Both the position numbers and the translations under genes were made by a program. Shown piece after piece: positions 11,497-23,799 of a stretch of DNA of 64,000 nt. The first letter of the stretch is position 1. Each line of letters opens with the position of its first letter. The stretch is from Telmatactis stephensoni (taxonomy: Eukaryota > Cnidaria > Anthozoa > Actiniaria > Isophelliidae), in NCBI GenBank assembly GCA_029948255.1, contig JALIZF010001583.1, positions 248,001 through 312,000 of the forward strand. Direction: 5' to 3'. Below the pieces are notes generated by a model. It saw nothing but the letters and a program-made list of their open reading frames with translations, was not told the origin of the DNA and did not search any database.

Positions 11497-11672
11497 CAAA
11501 AACAAAACAAAACAAAACAAAACAAAACAAACAAAACAAAACAAAACAAAACAAAACAAAACAAAACAAAACAAAACAAAACAAAACAAAACAAAACAAA
11601 ACAAAACAAAACAAACAAAACAAAACAAAACAAAACTAAACTAAACTAAACTAAACTAAACTAAACAAAACT
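11497..11672. repeat. (AAAAC)n then (AAACT)n pentanucleotide array
   Basis: About 27 units of AAAAC with two 4-base AAAC slips, passing directly into about six AAACT units. A single T change has been propagated at the right end, the usual sign of replication slippage. Confidence 0.9.
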
Positions 11673-12059
11673 AAGCTACTTCAAAATTCCAATTCAACTT
11701 TGGTGTACTTTTCCATGTGGTCTCTTGGTGGTCGTTGTGGAGAGATTTGACAAAGTCTTATCCACAAGGTTCGAATTTCACTTATGCTGGCGAGAAATCG
11801 TTTATGGATTTTCAGCTTATTAGCCTGGGGTATGCAGGGGTATATATGGTAATCGGGTGTTCTGCATGTCCTGAGCCAGGATGATAGCCAAAGGTGCTTG
11901 GCGTGCAACCTATTCGTCTCTTGAATCCCTTTTATATTACAAAATCAAAAATGAACAACGAAAACAAAACAACAACAGAAAAAGATGAGTTCAAATCTTT
12001 TCCAGTTTGGAGTTCCTGTGTGTACAAAAGTAATTACTTTTAGCATCTTTGCTAAAAGC

Positions 12060-12144
12060 TCATGCCACTTCACGGACCAATCAGAATGTGCGTGCGTTTT
12101 CTGTAGAGCGTTACGCGTACGGATGGCAAGCATTTTTGTAAAAT
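12060..12144 (+). promoter_or_regulatory. Putative LPCAT3-type promoter region
   Basis: The 85 bases before the start codon hold a CCAAT motif (GGACCAATCAG near 12074) and CpG-containing words (GCGTGCG, TTACGCGTACGG), against an AT-rich background. There is no clear TATA box. The start codon context is AATATGGCG. The assignment as a promoter rests on position and the CCAAT motif only. Confidence 0.4.
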
Positions 12145-15100
12145 ATGGCGCTAGACTTCAGCATCCTAGAATTTGAGGAAGATATAGCCCGTGGAATTGG
12201 TTTTCCAAGGCATGTATTCCGTTTTCTATTGTCTTTATTTCTTGGTAAGTGAGATCAACAAATTGACTTTTAACTCGAAATTTGTGTTAGCTAATGATTC
12301 ACAGCTGCTGAAGCTCTGGGTATGAAGTCTTATTATGATCCATATAATGGCCAACGGGTACTGTGTTGAATAAATTAAAAGAGACAACCTGCTTTAACTG
12401 TGATCAAAGATTAAATACTTCTATAATCTCGAGCCAACTAAGTGTATTGTACAATAATTTTGTAAACAGTTGTAGCTGTCACGACTTTCTGCATACCCAA
12501 TTGAACTTCGGCAGAAGTCGATCAAATTTAAACTTAATTATTTCTTTTTCATTTCGTAAATAATTTAGTTGTAGGACCTCGATAAAAGACATGAATCTTT
12601 AATGTTTCTTTCTGAATGTAAGATATCTAAGTTGTGTTGTGAAAACACTCAGACATCGATCATTAATAGTTGTTTACAACCCAACACACCCGTATAATTT
12701 GTAATCTAATTCCCTTTGTTTTATATCTAATGTTTAAAATTGTGAACGTTTTACCCCATTTTTGAGTTATCTTTTCCAGTAAACAACTATTTATGTTTAT
12801 TAAGGTATTATCAATGTTCAAACTCCAAAATATAGTGGAGTTTTGGTCAAAAATGACTCTTGTTTTCTCTTGAAAGACACGAGTTGCATGTCTGATTTCA
12901 AAATATGTCGTCTCAACGGTGCCTTGAGCGCGCCAATGGTTGTCTGTTGGTGAATTTATTATCTTAAAAGGTTTTATCTTATACAAAGAGACTTGTTCCA
13001 AAGTGCTAAAGGTACAGAATTTGAAATTCAAAAGACCTCTATGTCCCTGCTGTTTTATTCCGTGACCCGGTGTCTACAGGTTTAATAAGTCAATGACTTG
13101 GCAAATTTATGCGTTCAACAGGTGGTCTGGAACAATATTCGATTGTAAACAATTTCCGTCGATTTGTCACTAAAATATTATTATGAAATTCAGAAATTTA
13201 ACTTTTTTCGCTCTGAAAAATATAAATAAAGATACGCTAGTCAAGCTGAGTCAAGTTCCAAATAGTTTTGACACAGGGTGACCAAGCAACTGGAACTCTC
13301 AAGAAAAATGCAAGCGAGAAAAACAAATAGAAGAAGTCTCTACCAAGGGAGCATAATTTAAAATGATAACAGAAATGTGTTAAATGAATATTTTTTTACA
13401 ATGTACTAGATTTTTGACTTACCTTTTTGGAAAAGAATTTAATCTGTTTTCTTGCAAAGAACTTATTATCTTATTCGATTACTAAATTTCGCAAGTATTA
13501 AATTTTGCAATTTTTGCAATTTTGAAAAAACTGTGAAATTTAATACACGGGAAATATAGGACACACAAAAAATAAACTCAAGAAATTTAATACTATATAA
13601 TGTTAATAAGTAATAATGAAATTCAAGCTGTTGTTTGGTACTGTTATTCTACACGTCTCTTCTTTATGTTTATTTATGGAACTTATAATATGGAATTGTA
13701 AATATAGATGTACTGGGTATTTAGACTGTGGAAAACTGTACATTATGCTTTGTTATGTTTAGTTGCTATTATTGCATGTTGATGATGACGATCACATTAG
13801 CTTTTACCAGTTCTGGTGTTAAAGCTACATATTAATGATTAAGAAAAAATTGCAAAATTTAATACACTCGAATTCAAATTTCCTCTCAAGATCGCAAATT
13901 TTGATACTCATGAAATATGGTGCGAAATTTAATACACGTGAAATTTAGTGAGAATAAGGTATAACCACTTGCATTTTTGCCGTCTTTTCCAAACACTTGC
14001 TTTCAGCACATAACAAGGACAATGAGATGTGTATCACATGATGTGGTGCATTGTCCTTCATTTGGGCTGAAAGCCATTTGAGTGCACTGACAAAAAATTA
14101 ATTTTGTATGTATTTGCTATCAACCTGTCCATGCTGAATTCTAAAAATAGCATGAATGTCGGGCAACAGATCAAACTCAGTGGCTGAAGGTTTTAATCAA
14201 GGCATGTACCAAGTCTCGATCAGTCTCTTAATTAGTTATACTGCTGTTCTGATATCACCACTTAAATATTGCACTCTGTCTTTATCGGTCTTTGATGTAG
14301 TAGAATTTTTTGTTTCAGCTTATCCTTTAGGATATTTCTATCGTGTGGTAATCAAGTCAAAAGCACCAAATATTCAGGTACAATACCTTATTCTCTAATT
14401 CCTATCTAGTTATGCATTTACACTTGTACATCCCATAATTAATCCACCAGCTAAAATTTCCAGTTTAGGTAATTGCTTTATTAAGCAAATGACATCATAC
14501 AGGTTGATTACAACACTACGTACCACTATGCAAAGAACATTACTTAGCATTAATTTGTGTGGATTGACACCATGGAATATCATTATTTTATCTGACATTA
14601 TTGTTATCGTTTCATACAGTATAAATTATGTACATTATTAGTAAATGTGGTAAAACTATATTTATTTACAAAAGTGAAGTTGTTAAATGATGGAATGTAT
14701 CCCTTGTTTTTGTTCTGCAGCATGTTTACTTTTCTCTGTGTGGGTTTGGAATAATGTATTATTGCTTTGGTAAGTAATTTAAGCATTCAATATTCTCATG
14801 ACATGAATTGTAAAAAGGTTGTTATTCTGGTTTGGCACCTACCATTCACTGACCAAATATCCCCTCCTGGGTCCACTTATGAGTAATAATACGGAGTTTA
14901 AGCACACAATGTTGTTGTCAACATGGATGTCACGCATATGTTCCCATTCTTGCTAGAATGTCAGTTGATGCTTTCTCATGTTCTAGATTTCATCTATAGA
15001 TGATAGTGTGTGCATGATCAAAAATGCACATGTATGTACATGTGACATCCATATTGACAAAAACGTCTTGTGCTTAAGCTTCCTATTTATAATTTCAAGT

Positions 15101-18100
15101 GGATCGACACTGGCTGAAAATGGGTTCTGTGGCCACTTTCAATAACATAATTGCTGTCTAAAAGGTAAAAAATTAAAGCTCTGTATTTAACGTCGAAAGT
15201 TCCTTTAGCTACAAGCAATGCTATAAGCTAGTCTCCCAGGAAGCCGACGATGTGCTCATTCTACCCCCCTCTTTCCATCAGTGCTCCGTTTTAAGGGTAT
15301 TTAAAGCTAATTAAAGCTACACAAAAAGGATTATAGAAGTTGAAGCAAGGATGTGAGATCTGGGGATCAAACTAGGAGGGGTATAGAATGGTGTCTAAAA
15401 AATAAAGAGGCTCGCAAAGCTTGGATTTGATTTTTGTAGAGGCTCGGAGGCTCGGAGTTTCAAGATATTAGGCTCGGAATCTCGGAATTTTCAAATGCTG
15501 GGGTCGGAAGCTCGGATTTCGGATTTTGCATGTTGAAAGCGGGCTCGGATTTTAAAACAAGGGGCTCGCAGGCTCGGGAGGCTCGGATTTTACCATTCTA
15601 TACCCCTACTAGGGACCTCTCACACCGAAGGCCATGCACTAACCAACTGTGCCATCCTTGCTCCTTGCAAAAAATTAGATTAGTAGCTTTTGCACAATTC
15701 ATGTGCAAGGCTAGAAGTTTTTTTGAGACTTTAATAAAGTTATCATCATCATCATCATCATCATCATTATTACTGTCCACTTAAGAGAGTGTCTGTTAGC
15801 AGAGTTATGAATGTACTGTCTTGTAAATCCAAAATGGTGATCTATAATTAAGAGAAATCTCAGGATGGAGCCTCTTTAAAATGTAAAACTTTGTTTATAA
15901 GTAGCCCCTCCCCCTGGGGCCTCCCCACAAACTTCACTGTAGTGAGTACCCCTCCCCTACTGTTCTTGTTTTACAGCAAATTTTAGAATGTATACCTTTC
16001 AAAGAACATGCATGTTGTAGAGTTCATATTAATATATAAATATTAATTTAATGTCTTCCTTTTTTTTCCTTTTAGGATGGAAATGTCTTCACTCCTTGAA
16101 TAACATTTTCTTGTCCTATCTTCTTCTTCATCTTGGTGGACCAACAACTACAACTGTGGTTCTCTCATTTATCTTGAATATGGTATGTTGCAGGAAGGGA
16201 GGATGGGGGTTGGGGTGGAGTTTGGGGTGGAGTCACAAGGCAGGAGGGTATTAATCAGGGACCCCCTTCTAAAATGTGTAGTTCCAAAAAATATCCATAC
16301 CCCACTACAAAGGGAATTTGTAAATGGATTCCCCCCCCCCCCCCCCCCCCCCCACCTCATCCCCTGGAACTTCCAATTTTCTTCTATACCAACTCTATTT
16401 TTTTTTTCTTTCTTTGAATCCCCCCTCTCCTCCACAATTTCCATTTCTCTCCATGGTGGGGGGTATCCATGGATATTTTCTGGAACTACACAATTCGAGG
16501 GCAGGTTTTTCCCTATAAAGCTAACCACCTGCAAAAAGATGATGCATTTTGAAGGTGATACAGAGGTTGTTACTGTCAGTAATAAAGGTTCACAATTTAA
16601 CAAGCTTTTATTTATGATTCTTCAGGCTTATCTCCATGTAGGATATTATGTACGTGTTTTTGATGAATTCATGTTGGATTGGTCTGTACCACACTGTATA
16701 TTGTGTCTACGATTGATAGGTACGTTTTCAAGGAGTAACAGCAAATGTTGTTGCACAATTTGTAACCAATTTTTTTCTAACAGTAAAAATAACCAAAGTT
16801 AGAAAAAAAAAGAATTGCAATGCAACAATGATTGCATAAGACCAAGAATTATGGGGATCCCAATGAAAAAGGCCTAAGTGACTTTTTGATGAGCATGCAG
16901 GTACTATATGTTTTTTTTTTTTTGGAATTAGGATGGAATTGCATGTTAACATTTTTGACCATTTGGGAAAAGTCATCTGAAAAATAACTGGCATTTTAAT
17001 AGGCAATATTGTTCAATTTTTGTCCCTTTGTATCAAGGACTTTCAAATAGATTGTGGGTTTGTGATATCTACTACTAATACTATGGTCATCTTTAAACCA
17101 GGTATAGCATGGGACTATCATGATGGAAATAACTATAACAACAATGTAAGTAGAATATTAAAGTGCATGCCATATATCTGTGAAACAGCTAGTAACTATT
17201 TAGCACGTATTTTAGCTATGAATGAAGCAGAATAATTTCCAAGATTAAATGTAATTAAGACAAAGTTAAAATTGAGGCTGCTGGCCAATAGTCAGCTTCC
17301 TGCTGCAGCTAGGGTGCCCTCACGCTTGCTGCAGAGGCAGTACATGTAGCTTCGTTGTGGATCAGTGTGACCCTTGTTGCTCAAGTTCTGCTGTTGCAAT
17401 TGAGGCTGCTTTCAGCAGTTTTTTATCAAACCATTTTGGTCCCTAGCTAGTGTGGTATGATTTTCTGCAACAATTATTAATAAATGGACTGTTTTTATGA
17501 CCAGGAAATATCAGAAGATATGAAAACTACTCGGATAATAGACCCTCCATCCTTCCTAGAGGTAACAGTTTCATTCATTCATTCTTTCATTCAGTCATTC
17601 ATTCATATGTTTGTTCATTTTATTAATTCATTAAATAATGCTCATTACTGCAGATGTCACTGAAGTGGTAAAATTGTCATGACCAAAAAAATGTCACTGT
17701 CAGCTTCAAATGTATTTACGTACTGTAGAGGTTGAAGTTTGGGCAGAATAATAGACATAATTGAACGTGTTATCATGATGTATGGTGACATGTACTATAC
17801 CATATTGTACACATGTACCATATCATATACCACACCATACTTTAATGTTGGGTAACCTGTGTAGCTCAATTTGACATACCTGTAAAAACAAACAAAAAAA
17901 CTAAAAACGATTTCATGAAACTGCTTGCATACTTACAGTACTGCTAGATTTGCATTGACTAGCAGCATTTTCTTGGCAGTAATTGACATATCAAGGGGGG
18001 TAAAACAGGCAGCAAATAAACCAAATAATATATTTTTCATTTTTTGAAGATGACAGGCTATTGCTACTTCTTTGGAGGAGTGCTGGTAGGCCCACAGGTG

Positions 18101-21100
18101 AGCAGCACTGCTTATTGGAAGTTTTTATCCAAAAGTGTTGTGCCTTTTACTGGCTAGAGGAAAGCTAGATTACATGTAGGTAGTTGAAGTATTGAAAAGA
18201 GCTGGAGGTTCCAACTTCATTTAGGCATAAAGTACTCTCTAGCATAGGGTGATTTTTTCTAAACAACAGCTCGAATGTTAATTGTGTCCTAACTAACTCC
18301 TTTCAGTTCTCTATAAGAAGGTACCTTGCACTTGTTGAAGGAACTTTAGAAGATAAAGGTGTTGATAGCTCAAAAAGGTAAGAAAACTATGGTCATCTAC
18401 GATGTACTTAATTATGGACTGATGGGGGGGGGGGGGGGGGGTGGGGGGTGGGGTGGGGTGGGGTGGGGGACTTGATGGGAAAGTAGTTGGCTGGAGGTCA
18501 TACCAGTAGACCGGGTACAGCAAGATCTGTACAGGATGAATGAGATCCAAATATTTTCCCATCCAGCCTGACCTAACTCAGGCAATGAGCATTGTATCAT
18601 GTTTTTGACCACTTTATTTCTATTTTTTGGATGTGTGTGCCAAGGGACCAGGTCCAGTTTGATTATGGACTGAGAGGGGGTTGGGGGGGGGGGGGGGGGG
18701 AAGTCTGGATACAGGTTTTTCTGGACCACCTTCAAAAATCTGTATGTGCCCATCACGTGACTGTTTCGAAGGTTTTCTTAGGAGCATGCGCAGGGCCAAA
18801 TATGGGTCATCTTTGCTTCCCATTTTAGCTAGCTCACTAAGTAAAAAGATTGAAGTTAGCCTTTACATCACTTGTTTCACTTCACTGGGTACAGGGGCAG
18901 ATTAAGGAAAGGGCTTCGGGGAGAGGGGGGGTGCAGACCCCTACTAAGACACCTTTGGCACCTTTTCCTTTTCGATACCCTCTGGCTGGTTTTTCATTTC
19001 TTTAATGTTGCACCCCCGCTAAAGGATATACCAGGATTTACCCATGAGGTTGGGTGGGGGAGGGGGAAGGGGGGGGGGGGGGGAGAGGGGGTCAGTACAA
19101 GTAGCCAGTACACAGTGTGGGCAGTATGAATCATCTTACATTGAACATGTATAGCAACTCAGCTTAACTGAGAAAATAAACTGAAAGACTAACATGGTTA
19201 CGGTTTTTGTTATTTGTTGTAGCATTCCCTATGCATTTGAGCGACTAGTTTTAGGATTGGTGTATATAACTTTCTTTCAACTATTTATGCCCTTCTATCA
19301 AGCAGATTATTTTCTATCAGAATGGTATGAGGTAAATACACTTTATTTTTGAAAATCAAAAATACCTTATTTTGACTGAAATGGATTCCTAATGGAGAGG
19401 ATAATAGATGGTTTGCCATTTTTACTGTTGGAGGGGGTGGAACCCTTACATTTTGGTCCGGAAAGATCATCGGGTATCTGTAATTAGCCTTGTCTGGCCG
19501 TAGGAGTCAGCAGAAATTGCGAGCGCTTTTGAATAGCATGTTTCCTTTAGTGGATGCATGTAAACCGGGAAGCTTCGCGTTTCTCGTGTTTCTGGAAAAA
19601 AGAAATGTTTCTGAGATGTTTCAGAAACGTTGTGTCAAAAATTTGTCGCGACAAACAATGTTTTTCGTGTGGCTAAACCGGGAAACATTTGCGAAACATG
19701 CGCGCGCATCCTGAAAGGTATCAAATAACGATCATGCCAGTCCATTGTCAATACGTCGCTGACATTAAGTAACATAATCTATTACACAACAATATATTTA
19801 TTTTTGCTTTACAGAATTTATCCATACTTCGTAAAATGTGGTTTATCACGTGGTTTAATGAAGTTTTATGGATGAAGTATTTAGGGCTCTTTTTGATATC
19901 GGTAAGTACACTGTCCATTTAAAGTAGTACTTTGTGCTTTGTACTAAATGCAGGAGTCTCATTGGCTTGTTAGCATGCGTTATTGGCCATTATCAAACTC
20001 ATTAATAATTCATTAGAAAACACAATGGAAATCACTACCGTAACGTAGATCTTTATATCGGATAAAGATTTTTGTTCATTTGCATAAACTTTAACTTGGA
20101 TTTTCTAAGCCAAAAGTAGTCAAACTTGGAAAATTCTGGTCCAATATGATAATTGACAACTAGACGTTTGATAAGTAATATAAAGAACTCGAGAGCGTGT
20201 TATATCGGGTCTAAAGATCCTCGCCTTCGGCTCGGATCTTTATCCACCGATATAACACGCTCTCTCGTTCTTTATACATTACTTAAACCACTATTTTCAT
20301 GGGTAACGAAGAAAACGAGCACACTAACAAACATATAGCTACACTAGCTGTTTTGCTCCTAGAAAGTCTAGGAAAGACAAAAGAGTGATTTAGCAAACGC
20401 GACCCGACGCGAAAAAACGGGACGTTAGATGACAAATTTATTACATTCAGTTTGTTGCGTGACTACCGAGCTAACGTCGCGAAGCCACGTTTAGGACGCC
20501 ATTTCGATTGTTTTCACGTCCTCTTCTTGACGTCGGCGACGTCAACGGTTTCCAACAAAATTCGTCAGCGCGCGCGGCGTCCTCTGTAAATGCGACGCAA
20601 CACGACGAGAAATGACGAATTTCGTCCATTTTTGTAACTACTGCGACAATTTTGACAATGTTTTACCTGTTCCTTAGGAGGGAGGCTGTGTACTGACTGG
20701 TTTAGGTTATAATGGCAAAACAGAAAGAGGTGAACCTAAATGGGATGGTGTGGCAAATATAAGGGTTTTTAATTACGAAACGGCTTACAGCGTACAGGTT
20801 AGTCAATGATCAGTTATTAGGGACCTTACTGCGGAAATGCTTGTATCGCGAACGACAACTTTGAACTTTCAGTTAGATTTTTTTTTTTTTCTGATCTGCC
20901 AATCATGTGAAGGGGGTGGAGCTTATGCAAATGCCCACGGACGTCACACGCGCGTTTTCGTTCATCCGTTCGCCGTAATAGATGAGGTTGCTGTTCTTGG
21001 TAGAAGATGAGACTCATCATCTATAATGGCGAACGGATGAAGAAGAACGTACACTGCGGTGGCGTCCGCGTTGACAAAAACGTCTCCTGCTTAAGCTCCC

Positions 21101-23799
21101 TATTTGCTAGAGCTAGTCTGTCTGCCTTTTGTGTTTGGTATATACTAACCAACTTTGAATCACTTAAACTCTTTATTTCAGCAAGTAATTCAAGCTTTCC
21201 ATTTGCAAACGAGTCTTTGGCTTGTGCGGTAAGACACTGGCCTAAGGAGCCTTAATTTGATTAAAAGAACCAAGTCAGAACAAGTCTGTACTTGAGTGTC
21301 CCTAACATTTATATGGAGGCAAGCCAGCCCGGTAAACGGGCTGAATCCCTTTGTTTTCTTTTCCCTTTGGGCCACAAAACAAAACAACCCAGCCCGCTTA
21401 CCGGGTTGGTTCGCCTCCATATAAAAAGCTCCTAAGTTCCCGAAAGCCGATTACAACTAATCCACGGTTAACTCTTTAGAATATCATACATTTAAATCCT
21501 CGTTTAGTGCTAACCAGGATTTCAGGAACCGGCTCCTCTCTTGGAGCAATATTTTTGCGACTGCTGGAAATTCTCGGCGCGCACGTTTTCACTCGATTCT
21601 CGCCACATACAAAAGAATCAAGACAAGACTACGTGCATAAAACTCAGTCATTTGTAACTATAAAACAAACGTTTTAGCACATAGCCTCGTTCTGAGTCCT
21701 TTGTAAGTGACAGATGAAGGGTATCTCGCAACTGGACTATTAGCTATATACTGGATGCTGATTGGTCGTTGTTGGCCCACGCGAGCTCCTTCTTCCATAT
21801 AGGGAAATTTGTACTTACCATATTTGGAAGTTGGACTAAATTTTCATCGCGAAACAAAAATTCCATCCAACCTTACAGCCATTCCAGTGAAAACATGCTA
21901 AGCGAGTCAGCCATCTTGATTTTGGCCGAAAAAGGACTGGAAAAGTGTAGAAACAGGGAACCGCGGTTTGTTTACCACAGGAAGCCCGAAAATCGTAACA
22001 CATTTCTTGATATGTACTCATTTTACTATTTTAGGTATGTTTACAAGAGAGTCAAGTTCCTAGGCAACAGAGTATTGTCCTTAGCTGCTGCACAATTATT
22101 TCTTGCTGTATGGCATGGAACATCACCTGGCTATTATTGCCTGTTTTTCTGTCAATTTTCCATTATACTTTTTGAGAAATCGGTAAGTGTTATGGTACTC
22201 TGCAGCCTAGTCCCCAGGCTTTCCCGTCTCTCGCTTCTAAACGCGACGTCACAGAGTGACAGGCGCCTGGGAACTAGGCTGGGTACTCTGATTATTTAGC
22301 ATGGAAATCTACTTATATTGTTATAAATACCATAAAAATAGGTATTTTACGACCCCAGAACATGACGTAAAATGACGACAATACATTCGAACCTCTGACC
22401 GACTAAAATGTCAAGTCGAGGTAGTCGCCTATTACGAGAGGTTCCAGCTTTAGTGAATTGACAACTTAGTATTGGTTATATTACTTTAGAAAACTGGTCA
22501 CTTAGGAGAGGTGGTCGCAATGGGAGGTTCGACTTGTATCTCTTGCGTGATAAGCGTGACAACGCGAATCCACGTTCAGGACGCGATTTCGTCCTGTTCG
22601 GCTATCTTTCGTCCTCTTCGGCTATCCTTCGTCTTCTTCGACTATCTTTCGTAATCGTCGGCTTCATAAACCATCAGGACGTCATCCACGAGGGCCTAGG
22701 GCGTGTGTAACTGTAAATTAAGAAACACTTCCCTTCCTCTCCTTCCCTGAAGCCCTGAGACCCCGAGGTCTCAACAACAACAACAACAACAATGACAAAA
22801 ACAACAACAACAACAACATTATTATCATCTGAAGATGATAGCAGCGTGCGGCCACCATAGAAAAGCTTATGTTGCGTTAAACGTTCAGGTCTGAGTTCCT
22901 GACAGCCCATTCACTTTAATCCTGGATTAGCACTAATCGGCCTTATAGGAACCGGCACCAGTTGCCAGCTCATATGTGTGTAATGCTGTCTCTAGTTCCT
23001 CTCACAAATGCACTTCCTTCTCCTCTTTTTTCCATAGTTTATTGATATATGGGAGACCTGTGGCTGGAAGAAGATTTCGGAATATTCTCTATGGCTTCAA
23101 TGTATTGTTATTCCATTCCTGTACTTACAAAAACAGTTTATGTTAGGATATGGGTCCATTCCATTGGGTCTTCTTGAATATAAAAAAATACACAAGGTAA
23201 GAGTTCTAAAGGTTCCGGTCACCATAGGAAACCCAAAGCCCTGTTTCTCGAAGCGCGTGGTACTAAGGACAGTTTGCGTTACGCCGTGCCGTAACTGAGT
23301 TAACTGTGTCAGTGCCGTATTTTCTATAAAACATTCAAAATTCCTGCCGCGATCATGCCGTTTTCACAGTCATACAAAAATTGCTCTATTGAGTGCGTTC
23401 ACGGAGACGTAAAGACGCAAGCTCCCAGTAGCTTATTCGTAACTGGTGTAACGCGTGCAGTCCTGTGAACTCTAAATCTGCACGCAGCACGCGCGCGCGT
23501 TTTCTATTCACCAGAACTTTATCGTGAACAGGTCTTGATAAAGCAGTGGTATGATTGCGAGCCACAAATACGGATGAAAGAATATCAATATATACCCGAT
23601 TCAAACCTGTGACTGCAACTGTTTAACGGTTAGCCTTTTTTAAACGCTTTTCCAACTAAAAGAATTTCATTTTATGTAGGCTGGCATGAGCTTGTATTAC
23701 GCTCCTCTTATTATGGTGATGTCGTGGTTGCTAGTTATCTACCCTTTCATCGTAAGACCTTTATTGAAATCAAGAAAACCTAAAGTTAAATCCAGTTAA
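12145..23799 (+). CDS. LPCAT3: Lysophospholipid acyltransferase, LPCAT3/MBOAT5 type (complete, 16 exons)
   Basis: A multipass ER enzyme of the MBOAT family that re-acylates lysophosphatidylcholine in the Lands cycle. Exons: 12145-12244, 14319-14377, 14721-14769, 16076-16182, 16626-16719, 17102-17145, 17505-17561, 18050-18097, 18307-18377, 19223-19331, 19815-19901, 20678-20797, 21182-21228, 22035-22182, 23038-23196, 23680-23799. All junctions are GT-AG and keep frame, giving 472 aa; human LPCAT3 has 487. Family landmarks: WSVPHC, FFGGVLVGPQFS, GLGYNGKTERGEPKWD, RYVYKRVKFLGN and WHGTSPGYY with the catalytic His at 358. The last 40 residues include a hydrophobic helix and a basic tail (LKSRKPKVKSS), as in ER-retained proteins. 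Oddity: the residue 36 before the catalytic His, Asn352 in human LPCAT3, is His322 (AFHLQTSLW). Several introns hold MITEs and poly-G tracts. The start is the first ATG of exon 1. Confidence 0.9.
13890..14130. other. LPCAT3 intron 1, nothing further seen
   Basis: Intron 1 (12245-14318) is AT-rich. It contains repeated phrases of the type AAATTTAATACACG (near 13545, 13855 and 13930), perhaps fragments of one decayed repeat. No internal gene or RNA was recognised. Confidence 0.4.
15329..15665 (-). repeat. tRNA-derived SINE split by a MITE
   Basis: On the minus strand GGATGGCACAGTTGGTTAGT (near 15654-15635) is a strong tRNA-like A-box head, followed by GCATGGCCTTCGG. After an insertion of 231 bases the sequence resumes with TTTGATCCCCAG (near 15375), a B-box-like motif. 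A full tRNA fold is not present. The element lies in intron 3 of the LPCAT3 gene in antisense orientation. Confidence 0.55.
15377..15607. mobile_element. MITE with 15-bp perfect termini and 6-bp target duplication
   Basis: Perfect terminal inverted repeats AGGGGTATAGAATGG / CCATTCTATACCCCT, flanked by direct repeats ACTAGG at 15371-15376 and 15608-15613. The interior holds about eight GGCTCGGA-type words. It interrupts a tRNA-derived SINE between the A-box and B-box-like motifs. Confidence 0.75.
15690..15775 (+). repeat. Retroelement 3' end with (ATC)n tail
   Basis: TTTAATAAAGTTATCATCATC: an AATAAA-type signal immediately followed by about eight ATC units. This is the form of 3' ends of many non-LTR elements in marine invertebrates. 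Only the tail is recognisable. Confidence 0.45.
16275..16492. repeat. MITE with poly-C core in LPCAT3 intron 4
   Basis: Left end TGTAGTTCCAAAAAATATCC and right end GGATATTTTCTGGAACTACA are inverted copies. ATCCATACCCC/GGGGGGTATCCAT extends the pairing. The interior carries a run of about 23 C (16331-16353) and a T-rich stretch. Confidence 0.7.
18418..18475 (+). repeat. Poly-G / GGGGT tract (G-quadruplex-prone)
   Basis: A run of about 19 G from 18423, then TGGGGGGTGGGGTGGGGTGGGGTGGGGG. It has many G-runs of four or more on the sense strand of LPCAT3 intron 9. A similar tract preceded by the same words (GATTATGGACTGA) lies at 18663-18701, so both belong to one repeat family. Confidence 0.75.
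18663..18701 (+). repeat. Second poly-G tract of the same repeat
   Basis: GATTATGGACTGAGAGGGGG followed by TTGGGGG and more than 14 further G. It shares its left flank with the tract at 18418. A third G-rich patch (GGGGGAGGGGGAAGG then about 14 G) lies at 19052-19090. Confidence 0.7.
20146..20290. repeat. Palindromic MITE in LPCAT3 intron 11
   Basis: TATAAAGAACTCGAGAGCGT with GTTATATCGG on the left, and CCGATATAACACGCTCTCTC with GTTCTTTATA on the right, around a CTTCGGCTCGGATC centre. It is an almost perfect hairpin of about 110 bases. Confidence 0.65.
20378..20640. repeat. Fragment of the AGAGTGATTTAGCAAACGCG element family
   Basis: Starts AGAGTGATTTAGCAAACGCG, the inverse of the end at 26408-26436. 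The interior is CpG-rich with GACGTC and GACGCCA words. The matching right terminus is not evident here, so the copy may be truncated by exon 12 of the LPCAT3 gene, which begins at 20678. Confidence 0.45.
21309..21426. repeat. CCAGCCCGG-type MITE in LPCAT3 intron 13
   Basis: Ends TTATATGGAGGCAAGCCAGC and GGTTGGTTCGCCTCCATATAA pair, with CCCGGTAAACGGGCTG/CAGCCCGCTTACCGGG inside. Sister copies are at 30148-30271 and 32645-32760. Confidence 0.65.
22205..22285. repeat. Short palindromic element
   Basis: CAGCCTAGTCCCCAGGC and GCCTGGGAACTAGGCTG face each other over about 50 bases containing ACGCGACGTCAC. It is a small foldback repeat in LPCAT3 intron 14. Confidence 0.55.
22758..22818. repeat. (CAA)n microsatellite
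   Basis: About 15 CAA/ACA triplets with two interruptions, in LPCAT3 intron 14. Confidence 0.85.

Noticed and set aside
12663..13031. A 122-codon minus-strand frame in LPCAT3 intron 1
   Set aside because: AT-rich composition, no recognisable motif, no clear splice or promoter context.
16185..16802. A 205-codon plus-strand frame
   Set aside because: It crosses the poly-C MITE and picks up LPCAT3 exon 5 in another frame; the MBOAT frame is elsewhere.
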